A stretch of 29,970 nucleotides of DNA from a virus: positions 1-29,970 of the IMG/VR virus record IMGVR_UViG_3300047562_003823; one strand, given 5' to 3'. The position numbers and the translations under genes were made by a program. Positions 11,601 through 19,300 of this stretch are shown one piece after another. The notes below the pieces were generated by a model. The model had not been told where the DNA came from, searched no databases, and saw only the letters and a program-made list of their open reading frames with translations. The stretch's first letter is position 1, and each line of letters starts with the position of its first letter.

Positions 11601-14600
11601 AATTCTAATAGTATCAGAATTCCAAATAATTTTTATGTTACTGGAGAAGAAATTACTTACTCATACCCACAGGATGGCGTATCTCAACCTATTGGAATAG
11701 CAACAACTTTTATTGCGGGAATCGGTACAACTGATAAACTTCCTTCATCCCTTTATGTTGTTAGATTGAGTGATTTGCAGATAAGAGTCGCTGCTTCTGC
11801 ATCAGAAGCTCTTAAACCAATACCTAATGTTTTAGATATAAACTCTGTTGGTATTGGATCTATTCACAAATTTACTGCAAAAAATCAAAATAATAAAGCA
11901 ATTATAAGTATTGATAATGTAATTCAAACACCAATAGTTTCTGCCGCAATTACAACTGGATTAGTGCGAGAAATATCATTCTTTGATTCTCAAATTTATG
12001 TCGAGGATATACAACAATTTTATGGCGGTGACTTGATTAAGATTGATGATGAGATTGTAAAAATAACTTCGGTTGGTGTGGGAAGTACAAACGTTCTTGG
12101 TGTTGTTAGACCTTGGATAGGAACTGGATTGTCTACCCATTCATCTTCTAGTATTATAACCAAAATTTATGGAAATTATAATATTATAGGCAACAAAATT
12201 TATTTCTCAGATGCTCCTTTCGGAGAAGTTCCTTTTGTAACTTCAAATCCAAGACCAGATGAATTGGATTTTGTTGGAATTAAAACTGGGTCATCGTTCT
12301 CCGGAAGAATATTCTTAAGATCTGGAATACTTAATTCTGATAGAGAATCATATTCTCATAATTATATTTTTGATGATATCTCTCATGACTTTAACGGTAC
12401 TGATAGTACTTTTGAATTGAAAACAAATGGCTCAAGTGTGACTGGAATATCTACTGATAATGCAATTGTTTTGATTAATGATGTGTTCCAAGGACCAGAT
12501 TCTGTTTTCTTTGATAGTAGTTACAATCTAAGTGAAAATGCAGGAATTACCACAATTAAATTTGTTGGGTCTGCATCTTCAACGAAGTATGATGTCAATA
12601 CTGCAAGTATTCCTAGAGGTGGCATTATTCAGACAGTTGGTTCTATTCAAGGTTTTGGATATCAACCATTAGTTTCTGCTGGAGGAACTGCAGTCGTATC
12701 TTCTGCAGGCACCATCCAATCTATAAGTATAGGTAATAGTGGTTCTGGATATAGACCACAATTACAGAGTATTATTAATGTTGGTGTAGCAACATTGAGT
12801 CTAGGCACTCCAAATATTGAGTTTATTGGAACAGCATCCGTAATTAATGGAAATATTGTTAGTGTTGCGATTACTAATCCGGGTGCTGGATATACTTCAT
12901 CAAATCCACCTATTGTAATTTTTGACGATCCGCTATCATACTCAAATATACCATTAATTTATAGTTCACAATCACCCGCTGGTGTTGGAACGGGTGCATT
13001 TATTGATATTGTTGTTGGTCAAGGTTCGAGTGTTATATCATTTGAATTCAAAAACCTTGGATATGGATACAAGAGAGGTGACATTTTGACAATACCCACT
13101 AGTGGAATAACTGGAATACCGACAGATGGGTCTTTAAGTTACTCCGAGTTCCAACTATTGGTTGATACTACTCAGAATGATGAATTTTCTGCATGGACTG
13201 TTGGTTCTCTTCAGGTTATTGATAGTATTGATTCCTTATTTGATGGGACAAGAAGAATATTCCCAATTACTATTGGTGGAAATCAAACCACGATTAGATC
13301 AAATACTCTCACAAAAGAAGAAATTCAGGCAACATTGTTGGTCTTCATTAATGATATACTGCAGGTTCCTGGTGAAGGATATACTTTCTCTGGTGGAAGT
13401 ACCCTAAGATTTTCCGAAGCTCCAAAGGAGGGTGATAAGTCAAAGATAATATTCTATGCAGGAACTGCAAATGTAGATACTCAAATTTCCGATATTTTGG
13501 AAACAATCAAAGTTGGTGATACTGTAAGACTAATTGGAGATACGAGAAGAACAATAGAAAATGGTAGGTTGGTAAATGAAATAATTTCTTCGGATATTCT
13601 TACAACAAACCTTTATTCTGGCCCAGGCATATCAGAAGATGAGGATTTATTGAGACCAATAACATGGTGTAGGCAGACCGAAGATCTGGTGATTAATGGA
13701 CAACAAGTTGGAAAAGATAGAGTTTTATATGAACCTTATATTCAACCAAGCACAAATATAATTGCTAATGTTGGAGTTGGTTCGACAGTTATTTTCGTAG
13801 AAAGCGTCAAAGCATTCTTTGATAGTGAAAAAGAGTATACTCACGATGGAACTAATGAAAAACCTCAAAATAAAATTTCTATCATCTCTCAGGACTCGTT
13901 AATTCCTGCGTTTGCAGAAGCAGTTGTTTCTTCTTCTGGCACCGTTTCTTCAATTACCATTTCAAATGGTGGTTTAGGTTATATAGAAGCACCTTCAGTA
14001 ATAATCGCAGGACCAATTGGTTTCGGTACAACTACTTCGCAAAATACTGCAAGAGCAAATGCAACCATTGCAAATGGAGTTGTAACTGGAATTGCGGTTA
14101 CACTTGGTGGATTTGGATATTCTCAATCTAAACCACCGATTGTTCTAGTTGAGTCTCCATCAGCAAATTATGAATCTATAGATTCTGTTTCATACGAAGG
14201 AGACTTTGGAATAATTACTGGAGTCCAGACAACATCTGTTGGCGCGGCAACAACTGGCATCATATTTGATTTATTTGTACCACAAGATTCTATTTTAAGA
14301 GATACTGATATAGTTAAAGTTGGAATAGCAACAACTGGCGTTAGTGGAATTCAAACTGGTTATTATTTTACAGTTAATAAATCAAATATTGGAGCAGGTT
14401 TAACTTCATTGAATGAATTTGGTGCTGTTGTTGGTGTTGGAACTACATTTATAGACAACATATATCAAGTTGCTTCCGTTTCTATAGCACAAACTTCTGT
14501 TCCTGGAATAGGAATAACATACGTTACTAAAGTAATTGTAAGTGTGTCGGGTTATAATGGATTGAGTGGTGTTGGATTTAGTAATTTTTATGGAGAATAT

Positions 14601-14735
14601 AGTTGGGGAAGAATTTTGACCCCAATAAGGTCAAATCCAAAAGAATTTACTTCATATGCAAATGTGGGAGGAATTACAACTTCACCAATTGTTCAAAGAT
14701 TTAATAGATTAAAATACCTAAATTATAATACATAA
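2700..14735 (+). CDS. Giant baseplate/tail structural protein, 4011 aa, in the gp7 position, with YHYH-type domain
   Basis: An uninterrupted 4011-codon frame between gp6 and gp8, where T4 encodes gp7 (1032 aa). The N-terminus (QLPQFVKEEFPLVSEFLSQYY, residues about 14-34, then DLLQNIDQYIKVDSLTNL) and the C-terminus (YGEYSWGRI to RFNRLKYLNYNT) look like cyanophage structural proteins. Residues about 1200-1375 resemble a YHYH domain (WAYDGNPIYGPYGY at 1258-1271, DEHNGR at 1322-1327). Residues about 2414-2477 hold GWNTETG...DSDYYQYFSYAL...LNHTAGFKKFG. Most of the rest consists of repeated beta-type modules: GY repeats, HG..TGD/YYV modules and EIITYTS modules, listed separately. It is probably a virion protein forming the wedge periphery or a fibre. 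Homology to gp7 is inferred from gene order, not shown. Confidence 0.93.
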   Translation: MTETRIKISSIVENQLPQFVKEEFPLVSEFLSQYYTSLENQGGSIDLLQNIDQYIKVDSLTNLVESTTLSSDVTFFDSTINVTSTAGFPDSYGLILIDSEIITYTSKTSTTFEGCVRGFSGVTAYKPNDELTFSESLSQSHLSGETVQNLSILFLKEFLNKVKKQFTPGFEGRELYTELNERIFIKQSIDFYSSKGTDNSFKILFGALYGQNVEIIRPRDYLIQPSDAQYRITSDLVLQAVEGNPENLVNGTLYQYQNEDETEQLAQGTITKVEEIRRGSESYYLVSLDADYDKDILPIGTVYGQFKIHPKTKIISDTVSASRTLEVDSTVGFPKENGKLRVDLENGSSLDISYTSKTLNQFIGCSGINQDIPQGTHIKLDYFTYGNYNDEKITVRVLGVLADLNIPPNTQFYSKGDVIKIKTLGKDAKDFKSNNWFFNIPVEYSVSNISISDAFDRSYIVNLSEEHSLRVGDSVSLISSSDNESIGNIISFNNTKSITVQFGSEGSTLNINQSYIIRRRISKVDSENYPSVNQYTSNVQNVYSDNDGSLYVSSPSLPTYLNRKIRVNDRSIVFPPNSSTQTVEPDDYSDLSKGTTLNIGRHGFYTGDAIVYKPPTENSLGIAAGVYFIKRISATEVKLAKSRNNIFSEKYISFDATIRNNKFELQEFTYRDLSSKLLESQKLIRKISNPLIDGNTYETEPGTTGIFINGVELLNYKSKDNIFYGPINDIVVSSPGEDYDVSNPPILSIRDPKGFGAKGHCSIIGGLERIDILDPGFDYIEEPKIEIEGGNGFGASAKVNLVSFDYSADFNSISSAELVKLNPINQIGFSTYHKFRDAEEVVYITNGQTSISGLSTNSSYFVSVKDEFTVSIHKSFDDAVSGINTIRLTAYGSGVHAFKSKDKKKKIGSISIENRGQNYQNKLIFAKTSGISTSENTIYIPSHGYSSGEIVVYNATENPAGGLSSSRSYYVTKVDDDKFKLSEIGSSVLGITTTFYYDTKQYVDLTSSGSGSHKFNYPEIKVTLSGRIGVSTISGQNFNATILPVFRGELQSVFVEDGGANYGTEEIINYNRQPFFELGSGSGASVTPIVLNGQIVNVLVNSPGAGYNSIPNIEIFGDGVGAILTPVISNGSLVDVKVIYGGIGYNQINTSIDIVPSGSGAKLEAKIKPWKINLVERLIQNSQITQDDGILSEGLNDNFGIEYTHAYAPRSLRSTVQATRFEDGEIKYVPDLQILDGRELSSDNPINGSGAHSPIIGWAYDGNPIYGPYGYSSKTGGRIKCMRSGYKLRSDLLGLVQAKQRPNYTNGFFIEDYTYVGDGDLDEHNGRFSVTPEYPNGVYAYFTTINPGDPERVDFPFGNYKRPVFPYAVGERYKSAKIDFNFNSDSNQDDIDINVTNWKRNITPYNIKSYDYLFNPNDIKEQNSVVRGVLSGFVNSVVAEDGGEDYQIGDKLVFDSEINYGTRAIVDSIKGKEVNSISVNTSTFNDVELYPFESQFIGFTTIPHNYLNNDLINFTGKFDYNKFGNIRISTNNLVLNSGIGSTEYTGLITYFNVSGNLNYPNIRENDIYKIGEEEIKILNVEQDKSRIRVIRNQNGTLGLTSYAPGSLLVEKTRKFRINFGISTSYGSNINKEIYFNPPESIGLGTVSGVGIVSTIYFSNPGVGETQIAIPTRSIYIKNHNLNSGDSLIYSSNGGDRISVSTDGISSFLLENESIVYATKISNDLIGISTVKIGLGSDGSFVSIGSTLQGSILYFTSVGVGETHSFKTNYDDIMVGNISKNTVTVLTSENHNLSLLDSVNVSVKSGISTTFIVKYNDYNRRLVINPRSFSSIDIINSIIVINNHNLYNGQKVIYTAANPATGLVDNGMYYIVVIDSNKVKLSNTYYQATKSNPDTVNITSSQPGTISPINPPLEFIKDKQIIFDLSDSSLSSLSNAISYSAFDFKFYTDSNFVEEFNKTPFSNVFEVTKTGRVGIDSTANVAITLNQDIPTNLHYKLVPINLDRISKNKKEILIDTEVVGFNKITLTESKYNGNYTVVGLSSTSFNYNIIEIPESVSYSQDIEYFVTKSTSTKGPINQIKVSNKGTGYFSLPENVSVTSNDGKNSLLNVKTLDIGKISGVEIQDIGFDYSIDYSVRPTAKFPSILILEPLSSLDYIGIASIGKNYNSAPSLLIFDGLTGEIVDDVELSYNLGDSRVTIIKNSNLFNHVTPKVLPINNSNGIKISNISFDINTKDVTVTLGSSFSSADDYPFEVGSKVLIEGISVGVGTTGIGYNSSSYNYSLFTLTAVDSNIGGSVGIVTYNLSEYIEDGEIPGNFAEKRSFGRIIPESYLPIFNPVLKKNDFYEGENVYSDSSSGKILKWDANNQNLKVSTVDDFEPDKFIIGETTGTVGIIREVLSVESDYRIDAKSDRRKGWNTETGFLNNDFQRVHDSDYYQYFSYALKTQKDFNTWNNPVSSLNHTAGFKKFGNLIIESEVTNSGISTAQNLGDFSGTADLTRFVDLNCVNDFDLARENNIIIDDKINSNEIYFNSRVIQDYIESIGNKVLVIDDVSGEFNSNPRPTEFSVVDSFDLNSLNFKKYFTLIQDKKFVNEKQFTLVTLLHDNTVGFLNQYGLESISSGHLGFYDFVVSGNSGNLLFYPVKPKFNDYNIEIFSISLTENLTGISDFDLGDSVHIHTQNSTIPDETSAATTIVGIASTYRSTKLLVQISSTDNSYHEVDEVTVIFDGSNVHLQEYGQITTDGFTDKSSAGFGTYYAYFDGSNVNVDLIPNDTTSKDYNVNTINVSLASTISSGIGTQVVGGSSLNSSAVSIASSSSPTESLIFSYSNSNYNCSYCVIGIEDKTNSEYQTSEFLIATNIFENECYTTEFGLLRTGSYLGDITAEVAGSNTEIYFTPSPNIDVDVKVFAVNVGLSEEPGQFIMENSGIEYDYSEYTGTDNDIKKEFDLKYNNVPIFERIFDASDSGVVSVNSNSIRIPNNFYVTGEEITYSYPQDGVSQPIGIATTFIAGIGTTDKLPSSLYVVRLSDLQIRVAASASEALKPIPNVLDINSVGIGSIHKFTAKNQNNKAIISIDNVIQTPIVSAAITTGLVREISFFDSQIYVEDIQQFYGGDLIKIDDEIVKITSVGVGSTNVLGVVRPWIGTGLSTHSSSSIITKIYGNYNIIGNKIYFSDAPFGEVPFVTSNPRPDELDFVGIKTGSSFSGRIFLRSGILNSDRESYSHNYIFDDISHDFNGTDSTFELKTNGSSVTGISTDNAIVLINDVFQGPDSVFFDSSYNLSENAGITTIKFVGSASSTKYDVNTASIPRGGIIQTVGSIQGFGYQPLVSAGGTAVVSSAGTIQSISIGNSGSGYRPQLQSIINVGVATLSLGTPNIEFIGTASVINGNIVSVAITNPGAGYTSSNPPIVIFDDPLSYSNIPLIYSSQSPAGVGTGAFIDIVVGQGSSVISFEFKNLGYGYKRGDILTIPTSGITGIPTDGSLSYSEFQLLVDTTQNDEFSAWTVGSLQVIDSIDSLFDGTRRIFPITIGGNQTTIRSNTLTKEEIQATLLVFINDILQVPGEGYTFSGGSTLRFSEAPKEGDKSKIIFYAGTANVDTQISDILETIKVGDTVRLIGDTRRTIENGRLVNEIISSDILTTNLYSGPGISEDEDLLRPITWCRQTEDLVINGQQVGKDRVLYEPYIQPSTNIIANVGVGSTVIFVESVKAFFDSEKEYTHDGTNEKPQNKISIISQDSLIPAFAEAVVSSSGTVSSITISNGGLGYIEAPSVIIAGPIGFGTTTSQNTARANATIANGVVTGIAVTLGGFGYSQSKPPIVLVESPSANYESIDSVSYEGDFGIITGVQTTSVGAATTGIIFDLFVPQDSILRDTDIVKVGIATTGVSGIQTGYYFTVNKSNIGAGLTSLNEFGAVVGVGTTFIDNIYQVASVSIAQTSVPGIGITYVTKVIVSVSGYNGLSGVGFSNFYGEYSWGRILTPIRSNPKEFTSYANVGGITTSPIVQRFNRLKYLNYNT
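2910..3100 (+). repeat. EIITYTS...RG module, copy in the 4011-aa protein (N-terminal)
   Basis: Residues about 71-134 read as strand-turn elements: a leading SSDVTFFDSTINV, then GFPDSYGLILIDSEIITYTS, then a CVRGFSG turn. The same order (short strand, GF with G, I-D/G-x-E-I/V-I-x-Y/I-T, then RG/RE turn and a T-x-A/S-x-x element) recurs at 3640-3830 (degenerate), 11955-12165, 22957-23220 and in gp15 at 27660-27875. Confidence 0.6.
4492..5745 (+). repeat. HGxxxGDxVxY...YYV module cluster (three copies)
   Basis: Three copies share the order: H-G/K element, G-E/D-x-V-Y, a G-L/I-A/S-x-G/S linker, Y-Y/F-x-V, and an end like GSGxHxF. They start near 4495 (GRHGFYTGDAIVY ... GVYFIKRI), 5187 (YHKFRDAEEVVY ... 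SSYFVSV ... GSGVHAF) and 5517 (SHGYSSGEIVVY ... RSYYVTKV ... GSGSHKF). Further copies are at 7715-7990, 8215-8450 and 11605-11885. The regular pattern suggests an autonomous beta domain. No function is assigned. Confidence 0.55.
4868..5115 (+). repeat. GY-repeat block 1 in the 4011-aa protein
   Basis: Two tandem copies in degenerate form: INDIVVSSPGEDYDVSNPP followed by GFGAKGHCSIIGG, then IDILDPGFDYIEEPKIEIEG followed by GFGASAKV. Pattern per copy: I-x-V-x-x-x-G-x-x-Y, x-x-P, a strand, then G-x-G-A-x-A. Confidence 0.65.
5776..6210 (+). repeat. GY-repeat block 2 in the 4011-aa protein
   Basis: At least three consecutive copies with GANYGTEE, GAGYNSIPNIEIFGDG and GIGYNQINTSIDI, each followed by a GSGA or GVGA element (GSGSGASVTP, GDGVGAILTP, GSGAKLEAKI). 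Spacing is about 38-40 residues, the same period as in gp14. Confidence 0.75.
6240..6830 (+). other. YHYH-type domain within the 4011-aa protein
   Basis: WAYDGNPIYGPYGY (bases 6471-6512) is the recognisable core of the YHYH domain, a family seen in cyanophage structural proteins and in bacterial secreted proteins. The second family motif is present as DEHNGR followed by TPEYPNGVYAYFTT, where the usual YHYH tetrapeptide reads YAYF (residues 1339-1342). The preceding HSPIIG segment also fits. The biochemical function of the domain is not known to me. Confidence 0.8.
6990..7135 (+). repeat. GY-repeat block 3 (single degenerate copy)
   Basis: VNSVVAEDGGEDYQIGDKLVF followed by EINYGTRAIVDSI and VNSISV. 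The layout is one GY-repeat copy with the GSG turn replaced by GGED. Confidence 0.5.
8903..9240 (+). repeat. GY-repeat block 4 in the 4011-aa protein
   Basis: Three degenerate copies: INQIKVSNKGTGYFSLPENV, then ISGVEIQDIGFDYSIDYSVRP, then IGIASIGKNYNSAPSLLIFDG. The G-x-x-Y-x-x-x-P core is kept while the Ala-rich connector has drifted. Confidence 0.55.
12613..13095 (+). repeat. GY-repeat block 5 in the 4011-aa protein
   Basis: Four GY cores: GFGYQPLVSAGG (near 12653), GSGYRPQLQS (near 12740), GAGYTSSNPPIVIFDD (near 12882) and GYGYKRGDILTIP (near 13062), linked by segments such as SAGTIQSISIGN and VINGNIVSVAITN. This is the best preserved block in this protein together with 13885-14165. Confidence 0.75.
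13885..14165 (+). repeat. GY-repeat block 6 in the 4011-aa protein
   Basis: Two clear copies: AEAVVSSSGTVSSITISN + GGLGYIEAPSVIIAG, and ARANATIANGVVTGIAVT + LGGFGYSQSKPPIVLVE. These are very close in layout to the copies in gp14. Confidence 0.75.
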
Positions 14736-14738
14736 ATA
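14731..14738 (+). promoter_or_regulatory. T4-type late promoter box upstream of gp8
   Basis: CATAAATA fits the NATAAATA late box. It overlaps the stop codon of the 4011-residue gene and ends 16 bases before the gp8 ATG, in a gap of only 19 bases. It probably starts the transcript for gp8, the 2640-residue protein, the two small genes, gp13 and gp14. Confidence 0.6.
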
Positions 14739-14754
14739 GATAAAAAACTGCAAA

Positions 14755-16302
14755 ATGTCCGCAATTATAACTGATCAATTAAGAATTTTGAATGCGAAGA
14801 ATTTTGTTGCTGCTGCAACTTCTTCTTCAAATTCTTATTATTCTTTTGTTGGTTTAACTAATGCAACTGACTATTTGCCCCTTTGGGAAAACAATCCTCC
14901 AGCACCAAAAGATAGTTTTGAGCAGGAAAATGATTATTGGGACACAATGGTTGCTTTAAAGAAAATTAAAGCAAATGATGTAAATCAGGTTGTAAGAAAA
15001 ATAACATGGTCTTCTGGTACTATCTATGACATGTACCGACATGATATTAGCAGAACAAATACTTCCCCCTCTGGAGCAACAAGTCTATATTCTTCCAATT
15101 ACTATGTAATCAACAGTGATTTTAAAGTATACATTTGCCTTCAAAATGGAACTGACCCAGAGAATCCAGGTGGAAGGCCTTCTTTGGATGAACCAACTTT
15201 TACAGACCTAGAACCAAAGGCAGCAGGTGATAGTGGGGATGGGTATATTTGGAAATATCTTTATACAATTAAACCCAGTGAGATCATAAAGTTCGATACT
15301 ATTAACTTTATACCTGTACCAAAAAATTGGGATACAAATCCAGAAAGCGCATCAATAAGAGAGAATGCATCATCTGTCAATAATCAAATCAAAATCATCA
15401 CTATTACAAACCGAGGTGATAGTGTAGGCGCTCCAAATAAAATCTACACAAACGTTCCGATTAAGGGAGATGGTACTGGAGGAAGAGCAACAATTGTAGT
15501 TAATAATGATTCTAAAGTAGAATCGGTTACAGTTTCCATTGGTGGGTCTGGTTATACATATGGAACAGTAGATTTGGTTGGTGGAAATGTTCCTGTTGGA
15601 GAAGTAACTCCAACATTTGATGTTATTATTCCCCCCAAAGGAGGACATGGAGCTGACATTTATAGAGAACTTGGTGCATATAGTGTTATAATTTTTTCCA
15701 GAATAGAAAATGATCTAGAAAATCCAGATTTTATCACTGGCAATAAAATTGCTAGAGTTGGAGTTGTAGAAAATCCAGAAGCATATAATTCATCTTCCCT
15801 ATTGGATATAGACAAGGCAAGTGCAGTTTATGCTTTAAAATTGATTGGTACTGGATATGAAACGGCTATATTTGTTCCAAATACAAGATTTACTCAAACA
15901 ATAAGTACTGGTACTACTGCTGTTGGTAGAGTAGTTTCATATGACCAAAATACTGGAGTACTAAAATATTGGCAAGATAAAAGTCTTGTCGGATTTAATA
16001 CCGATGGTTCACAAAACATAAACCCAACATATGGATTCCAACTGAATAGATTTACAAATTCAGTTGGTTCTGGAGGAACCACATTAATATCTGGTACAAA
16101 TCTTCGTATTGATACTTCGTTTACTGGTTTCTCTACCACACTAAATAATAGAACATACAATCTAGGTCAATCTTTTATTGGTGGTGTAGCAAATCCAGAA
16201 GTTAAAAAGTATTCTGGAAATGTGATTTATGTCGATAACAGACCTTCTATTACTCGATCTCCAAATCAAAAAGAAGATATTAAAGTTATTTTACAATTCT
16301 AA
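14755..16302 (+). CDS. gp8: Baseplate wedge protein gp8
   Basis: 515 residues, against 334 for T4 gp8, the wedge subunit that joins gp7 and gp10. The N-terminal part (ITDQLRILNAKNFV, YYSFVGLTNATDYLPLWENNPPAP, then GDGYIWKYLYTIKPSE near residues 161-176) is the typical gp8 pattern, and the C-terminus (VIYVDNRPSITRSPNQKEDIKVILQF) is equally characteristic. Extra length is mostly explained by residues about 212-302, which carry a GY-repeat segment (NRGDSVGAPNKIY..., GDGTGGRATIVV, then IGGSGYTYGTVDL), and by residues about 380-480. It lies between a late promoter box and the 2640-residue gene, 6 bases downstream of which that gene begins. Assignment is firm. Confidence 0.92.
   Translation: MSAIITDQLRILNAKNFVAAATSSSNSYYSFVGLTNATDYLPLWENNPPAPKDSFEQENDYWDTMVALKKIKANDVNQVVRKITWSSGTIYDMYRHDISRTNTSPSGATSLYSSNYYVINSDFKVYICLQNGTDPENPGGRPSLDEPTFTDLEPKAAGDSGDGYIWKYLYTIKPSEIIKFDTINFIPVPKNWDTNPESASIRENASSVNNQIKIITITNRGDSVGAPNKIYTNVPIKGDGTGGRATIVVNNDSKVESVTVSIGGSGYTYGTVDLVGGNVPVGEVTPTFDVIIPPKGGHGADIYRELGAYSVIIFSRIENDLENPDFITGNKIARVGVVENPEAYNSSSLLDIDKASAVYALKLIGTGYETAIFVPNTRFTQTISTGTTAVGRVVSYDQNTGVLKYWQDKSLVGFNTDGSQNINPTYGFQLNRFTNSVGSGGTTLISGTNLRIDTSFTGFSTTLNNRTYNLGQSFIGGVANPEVKKYSGNVIYVDNRPSITRSPNQKEDIKVILQF
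15389..15660 (+). repeat. GY-repeat segment inside gp8
   Basis: Residues about 212-302 contain KIITITNRGDSVGAPNKIY, then GDGTGGRATIVVNNDSKV, then ESVTVSIGGSGYTYGTVDLVGG. The GDGTGGRAT connector and GGSGYTYG core match the module in the giant proteins and gp14. Some gp8 relatives seem to carry this element, so gp8 may be the ancestral site; that is inference. Confidence 0.65.
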
Positions 16303-16308
16303 AGAATT

Positions 16309-19300
16309 ATGCCACAGGAAACTAATCTCAATGTCTCTCCATATTTTGATGACTTTGATGTAGATAAAAATTATTATAAGGTTTTATTTAAACCAGGTTA
16401 TCCAATTCAGGCAAGAGAATTGACAACTTTACAGTCAATTCTCCAAAATCAAGTAGAACAATTTGGAAATCATATTTTTAAAGAGGGATCTGTTGTAATT
16501 CCTGGGCAACTTTCTTATGATAATCCATTTTATGCAGTAGAAGTAGAGTCCACTTTTAATGGGAATCCCATATCTTTATATTTTAATCAATTATTGGGAA
16601 AAACTATTAGAGGAACTGATAGCGGAGTTTCTGCTAAAGTAGTTTATGTACTTGATAATGTAAATTCGGAAAGAGGAAATTATACACTATACCTTCAATA
16701 TCTGGAAAGTGGTGGAGAGAATTTTAATAATAATGTTTTCAACGATGGAGAAACAATAACCACAGAAAATGAGATTACCTTTGGCAATTTTACAATCCAA
16801 CCTGGACAAGGAATTTGTAATACTATTGCAACCAATTCAACCTCTGAAGGTTCTTCTGTAAAAATTGCATCTGGTGTCTATTTTGTAAGGGGTGTTTTTG
16901 CTAGAGTACTTGACCAAAGAATTATTCTTGACCAATACAGTACAACACCTTCTTATAGAGTTGGTTTTAATGTAATTGAAAAAATTGTGTCCTCTGATGA
17001 GGACGAAAGCTTATTTGATAATGCCAGGGGATTTTCAAACTATGCTGCCCCAGGTGCAGATAGATTTCAAATCGAATTGGAATTGTCTAAAGTTGGAATT
17101 GAAGAGGACGTAAATAACTTTGTTGAGATTCTTAGAGTTTTAAATGGTGTTCCTCAATTTTTCAATAGAAACACCCAATATAGTTTAATTAGAGATGAAC
17201 TTGCAAGAAGAACTGCAGATACTAACGGTGATTATTATGTAAAACCATTTACTTTGTTTGTTCAGGATAGTTTAAATGATAGAGTTATAAGTAATGGAAT
17301 CTACTTTGATGGACAAACTACAGTTAATGGAAATACTCCATCTGAGGACCAGATGGTTTATCAAATTGGTCCTGGAAAAGCATATGTAAATGGATATGAC
17401 GTTGAGAGTATTGCGCCCAAACTTTTAGATGTACCGAAACCAAGAACAACAAAGACTTTAAATAGGCAACTTATTCAATATAATGCCGGTAGTCTTTTTA
17501 CTTTAAATAATGCGTATGGGTCTGCTTCTATAGGACTCGGAACTACACTCTATGTGAGTTTGATGGATTCTCGCAAAGGTAGTTCACCTGAAGTTGCAGC
17601 AGGTAGTACCATTGGTATTGCAAGGGTTTATGATTTTATTCCAGAATCTAGTTACATTGATAACACTAGTAAGTTAAGTCTCAGATTGTTTGATATTCAA
17701 ACATTCACAAATATTGGACTATCAACATCAATTACACAATCACTTCCAGCTTTTATTCAAGGTAAAAAAAGTAATGCTGGTGGATATTTGCGAACTGCAG
17801 TAAATAATTCTAATGAATTGGTATTATACCAAGTATCTGGTAAATTTTTAGAAAATGAACCAATCACTATAAATGGAATTGATAATGGCAGACTTATCAA
17901 TAGTGTAAAAGATTATACAATATCTGATATTAAATCGATATATTCACAAACTGGCATATCAACTTTTAGCGCAGATTTAGTTCTAGATTCTGGATTCTTA
18001 TTAGCACCAACAGGAACTAATTTTACAATTAGTGGAAGTTCGGGGGGAATTAGTACAGTTTCTTCCGGACTGGGGACTAATTTCGTAAATAAAATTATTG
18101 TTGGTGATATTATTTCATATCCAAATCCAAATGTTGGTGGGGATATTATTTACAACAAAGTAAATTCTGTTTCTGCAGGAGGAACTAATTTTACTATTTC
18201 TGCAGTTGAAAGTATTTCTGGTATTTGTTCCGGAAATCTCCCAGAAAGTGATGTAATAGTTACTAATATCATAAAAGCAACTCCATCTTCATATAGTCAA
18301 GATAGTTCTTTATTGACAAGATTGAATAGGGAAAATGTTTCATCTATCTCACTTGAAGAAAATGAAATCGTTCAAAGGAGATTTTTCCCCAACCAAGCTT
18401 TTTCTCAAAGTTCTATAACTTTATCAATTCCAGAATCTGATGTTGATGTTTTCTTTGATTCTTTCGATGAAGATAGATTTGTAATTGCCTATTCGGATGG
18501 TTCTGTAGAACCTTTACGTAGAGACAAATACAATATTAGTTTGACTGGAAAGCAATTGACTTTTAATGGATTAACAAAGTCAAGTGGAATTGCTGATGTC
18601 ATTGCAACGGTTAGGAACTATGGCCCAAATTCTAAAATTAAGAAGCTAAATAAGGTCAATACTTTAATAGTAGGTAATTCTAAATTAGCATCATCTGGTA
18701 TTGGAACGACTACTTTGAATGATGGACTAACATACAGTCAAGTTTATGGAACAAGAGTTCAAGATCAAGAAATATGTCTAAATGTTCCAGATGTATTAAA
18801 CGTTCTTGCAGTCTACGAGTCTTCTTCTATTGCAGACCCAATCTTACCCTCACTGAAATTAACTTCATTCACTGGTCCAACAAATAACAATCAAGACTTT
18901 GTTGTTGGGGAGTATATTACTGGAAAAACTTCAGGGGCTGTTGCTATAGTAGTTAATAGAATATCAACAGACACTTTAGAATATGCCTATCTAAATACAA
19001 ATCAATTTACTGAAAATGAAGTTGTAGTTGGTAAGGAATCGACCACTGAAGCACTGGTTCTCGAAAAAAATCTTGGTGACAAGAATATAACACAAAACTT
19101 TACTTTTGACAGCGGACAACGACAGCAATATTACGATTATGGACGTATTGCTAGAAAAAGAAATGTTGTCGAACCTTCCAAAAAGATAAAAATAGTTTTT
19201 CAAAATTATACTATAGATTCCAGTGATACTGGAGAGTTTATTACTGCAAATAGTTATCTCAACGTAGATTTTAAAACTGAAGTTCCTTATTTTGATGGAA

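Noticed and set aside
13162-13407. An 81-codon + strand frame within the giant gene
   Set aside because: It is in another frame of a clear, continuous 4011-codon gene, has no ribosome site, and looks like a hydrophobic shadow translation.
2700-14735. Possibility that the 4011-codon frame is an artefact of joined genes or sequencing repeats
   Set aside because: The frame is unbroken, the repeat copies differ at DNA and protein level, and the N- and C-terminal signatures fit one protein family between gp6 and gp8.
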